A stretch of DNA of 41,198 nucleotides from an uncultured Collinsella sp. (GTDB lineage: Bacteria; Actinomycetota; Coriobacteriia; Coriobacteriales; Coriobacteriaceae), in NCBI GenBank assembly GCA_902493895.1, contig CABUQW010000015.1:1-41198 (forward strand), read 5' to 3'. This document shows, piece by piece, positions 35,391-41,198 of the stretch (position 1 is its first letter; each line of letters opens with the position of its first letter). Under the pieces are notes generated by a model. It had not been told where the DNA came from. It was given only the letters and a program-made list of their open reading frames with translations, and searched no databases. Position numbers and translations under genes: made by a program.

Positions 35391-36860
35391 CTATTCGCGC
35401 TGAAAGATTTTGACTAGCTTGGTGTCCTTTATTTCGTAGACAATGTCTGCGACGTTCTCGACCAGCCTCTTATCGTGGGAGACGAACACTATCGTTCCGG
35501 CATAGGCGCTCATCATCTGCTCGAGGGCTTCGGCGCTCTTGATGTCCAGGTAATTTCCAGGCTCGTCCATGAGCAAGATGTTGTATCTGCCCAGCAGCAT
35601 CTTCGCGAGTAGCAGCTTGATGACTTCGCCTCCCGAGAGAACGCCAACGTCCTTTGTCAGGTCGCGCGGTCCGATTCCCATAGAGGCGAGGATGCCTCGA
35701 ATTTCGGTCATGCTGTACTCGCAACCATCCTGCATGAACGAGATCGCAGACTGACGGGCGTCGAACTTGTAGCCTGTTTGCTCGAAGTAACCGATCTCTG
35801 CCTTGGGAGAGATGTTGATACCGTCGGCGCGTCGAGCGATTGCCTTCAGCAGGCTGGTCTTTCCTGTACCGTTGCCACCGGTGATGGCCACTTTGGCACC
35901 GAGCGGTATCTCGAATTTCGCGTGGTCATAGAGCATGCAGTTGCCGAAGCTCAAGCTGAAATCGTCTGCCGAGATGGGAAATTTACTATGCAGTTCCAGG
36001 GCCTTGCTCTGGCGGAACCGCACGGCGCGAATGCTATCTGGGGCCTCAATCCCTTCGAGCGCTTCGAGGCGCTTCTCCATGTCCTTAGCCGCCTGGTACA
36101 TCCTCTTCTGTTTGGTGCCGGTTGCTTTCTGATGCCCCAATCGACCTGCATACTCGTTGCTTTTTTTCGCAGCCTTCCGCTTGGCGTCGACCTGCCGTGC
36201 TTTTTTCCGTTGTTTTTCGATGGCGGCTTCGAGGCGATCGCGCTCGCGCATCGCCTCTTCGTATCGAGTCGCCTGAGCTTTGCGCTCTTCTTCTTTCTGT
36301 CGCAGATAGTCGGAGTAGTCACCCCAGAATTCGGAAATACCGCCGTCTTTGAGCTCCCAGATCTTGTCTACCACCTGGTCGAGAAAATGACGGTCATGGC
36401 TCACGATGAGCAGAGCCCCATCAAATGCCTTGAGTTGTCCGACGAGAAGGCGGATGCCGTCTTGGTCGAGGTGGCTCGTAGGCTCGTCGGCGAAGATCGC
36501 GCTTGCATGCTGGGAGAGTGCAGAGGCAATCTTGGCGCGTGTTTCCTCCCCGCCGCTCATCGTCTCCTGCGCCACTCCGGCGACGTTGAGACGGGAGAGC
36601 ATCTCACCACTGTCCTGAGCCGCATCAAGGTCGAGTTCATCGAGTTGGCCGATGAGGGCAATGCTGCCGAAGCGCCTGACGTCGGCGTCCGCAATGGTAA
36701 GATTGCCGCTCAGAATTTTAAGCAGGCTGGTTTTGCCTGCGCCATTGTCTCCCACCAAGCCGATGCGATCGTAGGAGTAGATTTCCAACTCTTCGATATC
36801 TAGGATATCGCGGCCGGCATATTCCAAAAAGATGTCTTTAGCTTTGACTATGAGTTCCAT
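35391..36860 (-). CDS. ABC-F ribosomal protection protein, Msr(D)/Mel-like
   Basis: A 489-residue protein with two ABC ATPase domains and no membrane segment. The Walker A motifs are GDNGAGKTSLL (about 37-47) and GGNGTGKTSLL (about 329-339). The signatures are MSGGEETR and LSGGEVIKLL, the Walker B motifs ASAIFADEPTSHLD and NILLMDEPGNYLD. Between the domains is a long charged linker (about 190-265, EEERKAQATRYEEAMRERDR), which in ABC-F proteins reaches toward the peptidyl-transferase centre. Length, linker and position downstream of a Mef-like exporter match Msr(D)/Mel, which protects ribosomes from macrolides. Drug spectrum is inferred. AAAGGCGG precedes the ATG. Confidence 0.85.
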   Translation of the reverse strand: MELIVKAKDIFLEYAGRDILDIEELEIYSYDRIGLVGDNGAGKTSLLKILSGNLTIADADVRRFGSIALIGQLDELDLDAAQDSGEMLSRLNVAGVAQETMSGGEETRAKIASALSQHASAIFADEPTSHLDQDGIRLLVGQLKAFDGALLIVSHDRHFLDQVVDKIWELKDGGISEFWGDYSDYLRQKEEERKAQATRYEEAMRERDRLEAAIEKQRKKARQVDAKRKAAKKSNEYAGRLGHQKATGTKQKRMYQAAKDMEKRLEALEGIEAPDSIRAVRFRQSKALELHSKFPISADDFSLSFGNCMLYDHAKFEIPLGAKVAITGGNGTGKTSLLKAIARRADGINISPKAEIGYFEQTGYKFDARQSAISFMQDGCEYSMTEIRGILASMGIGPRDLTKDVGVLSGGEVIKLLLAKMLLGRYNILLMDEPGNYLDIKSAEALEQMMSAYAGTIVFVSHDKRLVENVADIVYEIKDTKLVKIFQRE

Positions 36861-36882
36861 TGGTTGAACCGCCTTTTGTGTA

Positions 36883-36909
36883 TTAGCGTTTTACTGGAAG
36901 CGCAGCCAT
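36883..36909 (-). CDS. Possible 8-residue leader peptide before the ABC-F gene
   Basis: On the minus strand ATG GCT GCG CTT CCA GTA AAA CGC TAA encodes MAALPVKR, ending 22 bases before the ABC-F start. Msr(D)-type genes are known to use short leader peptides for macrolide-dependent induction. Here no convincing Shine-Dalgarno precedes the ATG, so this is speculative. Confidence 0.25.
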   Translation of the reverse strand: MAALPVKR

Positions 36910-36951
36910 GCCAAAAAAGATTGCTCACGTCGATTTTTCGCCTTTGCCCAA

Positions 36952-36990
36952 TTGCCGGCGCGAGCGTTTTGACCTTGCGCAAGCCGGCAA
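36952..36990 (-). promoter_or_regulatory. Stem in the mef/ABC-F intergenic leader
   Basis: TTGCCGGC (36952-36959) pairs with GCCGGCAA (36983-36990). On the minus strand a T6 tract (36912-36917) follows about 35 bases later, too far for a simple terminator. It may belong to an attenuator together with the leader ORF. Confidence 0.35.
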
Positions 36991-37121
36991 ATCCGAAAAT
37001 GATAGTTGGCGACGAATAAGGAGCGCGATGCGGAATGTCGGTGCAATACCTCGTCGTCGCAAGGGCTTGAAGGCTGACGCTTGAACCGATGGCTGCTGCC
37101 TCTTTTTTTCGAATACTTGGG

Positions 37122-38408
37122 CTATTGAATCTGCCCGGTATCTCTTTTCCCCGCGTTTCGGACGCTCGGAGCAAGCAGCATAGCCATCGCAAGCAGTACC
37201 ATGGTCGCTCCAGAGCCGACGAACCATAACGGAGCTCCAAGCAGATCCGCAAAAACGGAGGGGGCTGCGAGGCCCATGGGCATGGCCCACGCCATGATGG
37301 TTCCGTAGAGGCCGAAAACGCGGCCTAGGTACTCAGGAGGTATCTGCTCCTGCATAAGGGCAGTCTGGGTTCCCGCGTACAACGGGGAGCATGCGCCCAT
37401 AAGAAAGCTCACCGGCAGGAAAGCAGCGAACAATGACGGGCCGAGCGATCCGGATACGATTGCGGCAATGCCGAAGCCGGCAATCGCGGCGACCATGGTG
37501 AACGACCTATTGCGGAACCCTCCCGTGGCCGCCAAAATGCCGGACCCAGCCAGCATGCCTGCAGAAAAAAGGATTTCCACCAAAGCGGCATCCCCCGTGC
37601 TACCGCCAAAATGCCCCAAGGTCATTATTGGGAACAATGCCGCGAGCGGAGAGAACGCGAAAGCGAAGACGAACCCGCACCAAAGAAGGGCGAACAGCCC
37701 CCTGTACTCCCTAATCAGCTTGTAGCCGTCCGAAATCTCAGAGAAGAGCTCTCGAACCTTATTGGAAAAGGACAAGCTGCGGTCGGCTTCATCGAGGCCC
37801 CCTGCGTCTATCTGTGCGGCGAGGACGGCTAAAGAAGCGAAAAGCGCTCCCAGCACGTCGAGGACAATCATAGCGGTAATGCCCGCCACGGGATAAATCA
37901 CTGCTGCAAGCGCGGCGCCAAGAATGTATCCGCCGGACTGAATCGCCTGAGTCACCCCCGATAGGCGAACGAGATGCTCTGGCGGGGCGAGATGGGGCGT
38001 GAGAGATTGGGAGGCTGGCGTGTAGAACGAAGTACCAACTGCACGGAGAAACAGGGCGATGAGAATTAGCCATGCAGGTAAGCTGCCGGCCAACGAGGCA
38101 ATCGCCAAGGCGGCACCCACCGCGGCAATGAAGAGGTCGGCGCCGATGAGGACACGTTTCAAAGGCAGTCTGTCGACAACGGCGCCCGCAAGGATTCCGA
38201 ACAAAGCAATCGGCAGAAAGCCTGCCAGCGATGCTAAGGAGAGGAGAGAAGACGACCCTGTCGTGAGGGCGAGATGCCAAATAAGACCCATTTGGAGAAT
38301 CGAACTCGTCAATGTCGAAACGAGCTCCCCGCCCCATACGAAACAAAGCTTGAATTGCCATGAATGGCACAGCAGAACAGACCTGCCCCGAGAGGTTTCA
38401 AATATCAT
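37122..38408 (-). CDS. MFS macrolide exporter, Mef(A)-like
   Basis: A 428-residue major facilitator with about 12 membrane segments. Sequence blocks match Mef(A) closely: GGELVSTLTSSILQMGLIWHL, SLASLAGFLPIALFGILAG, VVDRLPLKRVLIGADLFIAA, LFLRAVGTSFYTPA, DVLGALFASL, and the C-terminal SPLYAGTQTALMQEQIPPEYLGRVF. It would export macrolides by proton antiport. It precedes an Msr(D)-like ABC-F gene on the same strand with a 260-base gap, the classic mef-msr(D) order. ATG at 38408 is preferred, although its ribosome site is weak; an upstream TTG is in frame. Weak initiation fits control by the leader ORF at 38472. Confidence 0.85.
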   Translation of the reverse strand: MIFETSRGRSVLLCHSWQFKLCFVWGGELVSTLTSSILQMGLIWHLALTTGSSSLLSLASLAGFLPIALFGILAGAVVDRLPLKRVLIGADLFIAAVGAALAIASLAGSLPAWLILIALFLRAVGTSFYTPASQSLTPHLAPPEHLVRLSGVTQAIQSGGYILGAALAAVIYPVAGITAMIVLDVLGALFASLAVLAAQIDAGGLDEADRSLSFSNKVRELFSEISDGYKLIREYRGLFALLWCGFVFAFAFSPLAALFPIMTLGHFGGSTGDAALVEILFSAGMLAGSGILAATGGFRNRSFTMVAAIAGFGIAAIVSGSLGPSLFAAFLPVSFLMGACSPLYAGTQTALMQEQIPPEYLGRVFGLYGTIMAWAMPMGLAAPSVFADLLGAPLWFVGSGATMVLLAMAMLLAPSVRNAGKRDTGQIQ

Positions 38409-38471
38409 GGTTATGTCCAATCGTGAAATGGCGTGCAGAAAAACAGCGCGACGCCACAACAGCGCCGCTTT

Positions 38472-38507
38472 CTAGGCGCTCATCCACGTGCGGAAAAGAC
38501 CAACCAC
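38472..38507 (-). CDS. Leader peptide upstream of the Mef-like gene
   Basis: A GTG-started 11-codon ORF, encoding MVGLFRTWMSA if the GTG is read as Met, ends at TAG 63 bases before the exporter start. AAAGGAGG (38514-38521) lies 6-7 bases upstream and is the strongest ribosome site of the island, while the exporter itself has a poor one. This is the standard layout for drug-induced attenuation of erm and mef genes. Stems downstream (AGCGCC/GGCGCT, then a GC-rich segment before GTTTTT) could form alternative structures. Confidence 0.65.
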   Translation of the reverse strand: MVGLFRTWMSA

Positions 38508-38548
38508 GACACCCCTCCTTTGTTAATTCGGTCTGGCAAACCATGTAA

Positions 38549-38577
38549 TATTAACGAGGCTTGAGTTTGCCTGTCAA
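38549..38577 (-). promoter_or_regulatory. Promoter of the mef-type operon
   Basis: On the minus strand TTGACA (38572-38577) and TTAATA (38549-38554) are separated by exactly 17 bases. The start site would fall about 20 bases before the leader-peptide Shine-Dalgarno. Confidence 0.82.
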
Positions 38578-38644
38578 GAATCGAGCATCGGTAAGGGCAA
38601 TCCTCTCTGGCCATTCGATTCCTTTTGTATCTTTGGTTGCATAG

Positions 38645-38841
38645 GTGACCCGCCAGGGCTATTACGCGTGGAAGAGGCGCCTGCCGAGCTGGCCGATGAG
38701 GCGCTGAAGATGGCCCTGGTCAGGCGAAACGATCCCAAGGGATGCGTACATCATTCGGATAGTAAGAATGTTGCCAGCAGGTTTTGCGGCAACCGCAAAG
38801 GAGCCGTATCCTGCAGCTGGAATCACGTTGCAGCATCCTGA
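38645..38841 (+). pseudogene. IS3-family transposase OrfB fragment
   Basis: In one frame GTG at 38645 begins VTRQGYYAWKRRLP, the N-terminal signature of IS3-type OrfB. From 38683 a second frame continues with ADEALKMALVRRNDPKGCVHHSD, matching the DDE-region text ALxMAxxRRxPKGxIHHSD of the same protein. About 150 residues are missing between them, the frames differ, and the second frame stops at 38841. This is a decayed insertion sequence; its ends are not recognisable. Confidence 0.72.
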
Positions 38842-39001
38842 CCCGCATTCCGATTGGCGGACGGCCCGCTTCGGCATCCTGACCAGCACAGCGATCGAGC
38901 CTTGTCATTCCTTGGATATGCCGGTTGCTCGGGGCGGTCCCGACGGAGGCCCTCGCCTCCCCGGTCCGTGACCCAAGAAGGGCAAGCATGCTGATCTGCA
39001 T
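38720..39001 (-). other. Doubtful 93-codon frame with strong ribosome site
   Basis: A minus-strand frame beginning MQISMLALLGSRTGEA has AAAGGAGG 8 bases before its ATG (39001). The 5' part may be the true beginning of a lost gene. The 3' half runs antisense through the IS3 fragment and has no recognisable character, so I read it as a start region truncated by the insertion. Confidence 0.3.
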
Positions 39002-39227
39002 GGCTGGTTCCTCCTTTATGTAGACGACCATGCAAAGAAGGGACAACCGAGGAGGCAGGTTACTGATGCGGGCTCCCGCACGCCCATGACTACCCGACGG
39101 GCTGTTTTTCATCTCCGATGCCCGCATTGCAGCATGAACGAATGTGCCTCGACATCTCTGCTGGCATGGTACGACTGGGATCGCACCTCGACGCATCCTT
39201 GCGCATACTGCCTTCCAAGTTTCGAAA

Positions 39228-39413
39228 CCGGGAAGGAAAGTGTATGTGAGCGACGATATCGGCGCCGATTCGACGCTCGAGAGGGAGATTGCGCCGATTC
39301 TATCCATCGGGGATGCATTCCCGAAGATTCTCATCACTCGCACGAGGCATGAGCCCCATACCCGGGAGGGCGTGCTCGTGCTGAATTTCGCGAGGTGGCT
39401 GCTTGGCGGGTAG
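39228..39413 (+). pseudogene. C-terminal fragment of a DUF4143-type AAA ATPase
   Basis: The frame reads VYVSDDIGADSTLEREIAPI, then AFPKILITRTRHEPHTREGV and ends in ARWLLGG. This matches the C-terminal nuclease-like end of the ATP-binding DUF4143 family, which usually reads VYVQV.DD....ST.ERE..PL..I.D.(F/Y)PK....RT. The ATPase part and a start are absent, so it is a remnant. Confidence 0.65.
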
Positions 39414-39750
39414 GGTTCTGAACGTCGCATTGGGATATCGCGCGACAGGGCACGCAGGGCTGTTTGTGCCCGCACGGGAAACGCCGTCGCCATGCGGGCG
39501 GCCTGTCGTGTCCGATTAGCCTTTTGCTAAACAGGCTTACGCCAACTCATGGGCAAGCCACCTGAGACTATTCACTTTGCTTATCGTTGACAAAGACCTG
39601 TGGCCTGCGGTTTTGTGAACGGCTCGTAAGCCACCCGCGTCGACTCACTTACTGTTGAAGCTGGTGGTTTGCAGGCTCAAAGGCGGTTGAGTTTCAAAAC
39701 GGGCGTTTTTCGGCGATATCGAGCCTCCAAAGGCGGCTCTCCGTGCCCCT

Positions 39751-39809
39751 TGGGACAAAAATAAAAACTCAATACTCTGAGTTTGAAAATGGTTTTTGAA
39801 GTTGTCCCA
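39751..39809. repeat. Nested AT-rich hairpin
   Basis: TGGGACAA (39751-39758) pairs with TTGTCCCA (39802-39809). Inside, AAACTCA (39765-39771) pairs with TGAGTTT (39778-39784). A second TTTTGTCCC follows at 39813. It may be a transposon end, an att-like site or a small RNA; nothing decides between these. Confidence 0.5.
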
Positions 39810-39936
39810 GCTTTTGTCCCCGAAGCCGATGAAACGCGACGTCGCGTCATTCAGCGGCACTCACTTCGAGATGCCGCCGAAAACTGGGTGCAACTGGAGT
39901 GACGAGACGGCAAAACTATAACCACCGAGTGGGAAT

Positions 39937-39965
39937 AGAACAGACGTTCGATTCTGTGTTATAAT
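39937..39965 (+). promoter_or_regulatory. LexA-box-like operator and TATAAT promoter
   Basis: AGAACAGACGTTCG (39937-39950) differs at one base from the Gram-positive SOS box CGAACN4GTTCG. It overlaps the -35 position of a consensus TATAAT (39960-39965). A 12-bp hairpin, AATGGGCGCGGC/GCCGCGCCCATT (39973-40006), follows in the leader. Confidence 0.6.
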
Positions 39966-40059
39966 ATCCTGCAATGGGCGCGGCCTCTTCCGAAGCCGCG
40001 CCCATTGCTATATTTGGTCGGATATCGACGGAAACCCAAGCTCAGGGAGGTTTGTTGCG

Positions 40060-40695
40060 ATGGCATACGATTTCAAGAAGGAGTTCAGGGAGCTCTACAG
40101 GCCGTCCGGCAAGCCGAGCGTCGTAACCGTTCCGCCTATGAGCTACGTCGCCGTGCGGGGCAAGGGCAATCCCAATGCCGAAGGCGGCGAGTACCAGAAC
40201 GCGTTGCCGCTGCTCTACGGCGTCGCTTATACCATCAAGATGTCGAAGAAGGGCCCGCGAGAGATCGAAGGCTATTTCGACTTCGTCGTGCCTCCGCTCG
40301 AGGGCTTCTGGTGGCAAGACCGCACCGATGGCGAGATTGATTATGCGCGGAAGGATGACTTCAACTTCATCTCGTGCATCCGTCTGCCCGATTTCGTCAC
40401 TCGCGAGGACTTCGACTGGGCAGTTTCGGAAGCTGCCGCCAAGAAGAAGCTGGACTTCTCGGCGGTCGAGCTGCTGAGGGTCGACGAGGGCCTTTGCGTT
40501 CAGTGCATGCATACCGGGCCTTACGACGACGAGCCGGCGACCATAGACGCCATGCGCACATTCGCGGCGGAACGGGGCTACGCCCCCGACTTCTCCGAAG
40601 CCCGTCTGCATCACGAGATTTACCTCTCCGACCCGCGCAAGTGCGCGCCGGAGAAGCTCAAGACCGTGATCCGTCATCCCATAAAGTTGATTTAG
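40060..40695 (+). CDS. GyrI-like domain protein
   Basis: A 211-residue cytoplasmic protein of the GyrI-like small-molecule-binding family. It starts MAYDFKKEFRELY, with VVTVPPMSYVAVRGKGNPN (20-38), EGYFDFVVPPLEGFWWQ, and a C-terminal MHTGPYDDEPATIDAMRTFA and HHEIYLSDPRK block. These features fit stand-alone GyrI-like/YdhR-type proteins without an HTH. E. coli GyrI (SbmC) is SOS-induced and protects gyrase; here a LexA-like box overlaps the promoter, which agrees, but toxin binding is not shown. GGGAGG lies upstream of the ATG. Confidence 0.85.
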   Translation: MAYDFKKEFRELYRPSGKPSVVTVPPMSYVAVRGKGNPNAEGGEYQNALPLLYGVAYTIKMSKKGPREIEGYFDFVVPPLEGFWWQDRTDGEIDYARKDDFNFISCIRLPDFVTREDFDWAVSEAAAKKKLDFSAVELLRVDEGLCVQCMHTGPYDDEPATIDAMRTFAAERGYAPDFSEARLHHEIYLSDPRKCAPEKLKTVIRHPIKLI

Positions 40696-40703
40696 CGAAG
40701 CGA

Positions 40704-40991
40704 GTGACGCCGATCGCTTCGGCTTTTTGGGCGCTCGCCGTGGCGTGGGCGGCAGCGGGACGCGCCCTGCGACCGGTGGCGGAGGCCGAGGCGCGGGAGC
40801 GCGCGTTCATTTGCACCGTCTCGCACGGCCTCGTCACCCCGCTCATGGCGGTGACCGCGAACTGCGACGTGCTTGAGGCGGAGGCATCCGATCAAGCCGG
40901 CCTTGCGTCCTGGGTCGCCAACATCCGTGCAGCGGCGGACGAGATGGCGACTCGCATCGCTGACATGCTCATGCACATGGGCGGCGACTAG
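40704..40991 (+). pseudogene. HisKA-only remnant of a sensor kinase
   Basis: Beginning 9 bases after the GyrI-like stop, the frame encodes the end of a membrane helix (FWALAVAWAAAGRALRPVAE), a linker, and a HisKA dimerisation helix with the phospho-acceptor His in CTVSHGLVTPL. It continues to AADEMATRIADMLMH and then stops. The usual SHELKTPL reads SHGLVTPL. The sensor part and the ATPase domain are missing and there is no ribosome site, so it is most likely a truncated gene. Confidence 0.6.
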
Positions 40992-41055
40992 CCAGGGCGA
41001 TTCCTGCAACGGGCATTATTATCCGGGAAGCGTTTGATTGCGAGGTACGCCGGTG

Positions 41056-41081
41056 TGAGGGCCTGAGTCGTCAGGCCCTCA
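41056..41081 (-). terminator. Hairpin overlapping the sensor kinase stop
   Basis: TGAGGGCCTGA (41056-41066) pairs exactly with TCAGGCCCTCA (41071-41081) around GTCG. On the minus strand the kinase TGA stop is the first arm's start. No U-tract follows. Confidence 0.55.
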
Positions 41082-41198
41082 CAGGGGGACCGCGATGGTG
41101 GCCACCGCGCCGCCCGAGGGGCTGTTGGCGAGCGAGACGGAGCCCCCGTGGGCGCTCGCGGCCTCGGAGGCGGCGTGGAGGCCGAGCCCGTAGTGGCG
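41079..41198 (-). CDS. Sensor histidine kinase, C-terminal part
   Basis: The last 39 codons of a minus-strand gene that continues beyond the window. HYGLGLHAASEAASAHGGSV is the G2 box and final helix of a HATPase_c domain, and it ends AVATIAVPL before TGA. It binds ATP in a two-component kinase. It may be the intact relative of the HisKA fragment just upstream on the plus strand, but the two cannot be aligned because they cover different domains. Confidence 0.85.
   Translation of the reverse strand, partial: RHYGLGLHAASEAASAHGGSVSLANSPSGGAVATIAVPL

Larger units (their letters stand above)
38842..39936. other. Decayed non-coding stretch of the island
   Basis: Apart from the two fragments noted within it, no gene is supported over about 1.1 kb. 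It holds a repeated CAAAGGCGG word inside small stems (39670-39740) and a nested hairpin at 39751-39809. It reads as degraded accessory DNA between the resistance-type operon and the GyrI-like gene. Confidence 0.5.

Overview
The window looks like chromosome from a gut Coriobacteriia member, most likely Collinsella or a close relative. Evidence: high-GC coding sequence with strong AGGAGG ribosome sites, a type III glutamine synthetase, a soluble polyferredoxin, iron-type alcohol and glycerol dehydrogenases, a PTS/GH4 sugar locus, and MurT/GatD lipid II amidation. This placement comes from family knowledge and was not confirmed by any search.

Layout. 1-4540: nagB behind a long structured leader, then a 999-residue STAND ATPase with a SARP/BTAD-type C-terminus. 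4540-7640 (minus strand): yhbY, a SAM methyltransferase and a UPF0210 (PFL) protein, with a 134-bp element bearing 32-bp inverted arms. 7744-11967 (minus): a compact methionine operon, metF, a separate MetH activation-domain protein, and a MetH lacking that domain. 12394-14481: glnN (GSIII). 14482-15195: tRNA-Glu(UUC) with tRNA-derived repeats and a coding remnant. 15296-19635 (minus): two overlapping helical-repeat proteins of unknown function, then a single-chain MurT-GatD fusion. 20136-24563: Fe-alcohol dehydrogenase, glycerol dehydrogenase, an internally deleted glycerol dehydrogenase copy and a four-cluster polyferredoxin. 24695-29989: a GntR/UTRA repressor and a Zn-dependent polyol-type dehydrogenase, divergent from a PTS IICB permease and a GH4 6-phospho-alpha-glucosidase, with matching operators between them. 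30117-35185: ychF, a DUF1648 membrane protein, an uncharacterised gene divergent from a small XRE regulator across a 24-bp perfect palindrome, ansA and guaA.

35391-40050 reads as an acquired island. A Mef-like MFS exporter and an Msr(D)/Mel-like ABC-F protein form a macrolide-resistance-type operon. It has a consensus promoter and an 11-codon leader ORF with a perfect Shine-Dalgarno. Next to it lie a broken IS3 transposase and the tail of a DUF4143-type ATPase. The window ends with a GyrI-like gene under a LexA-box-like promoter, a HisKA-only kinase remnant, and the C-terminal end of a sensor kinase on the minus strand.

The genes suggest amino-sugar and phospho-glucoside use, one-carbon/methionine metabolism, nitrogen assimilation, fermentative redox balance and cell-wall amidation. 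The items most worth a second look are the MurT-GatD fusion with its two unknown partners, the leader-controlled mef/msr operon, the 134-bp inverted-repeat element, the predicted glucosyl-polyol locus, and the palindrome-controlled XRE/HAD-like pair.
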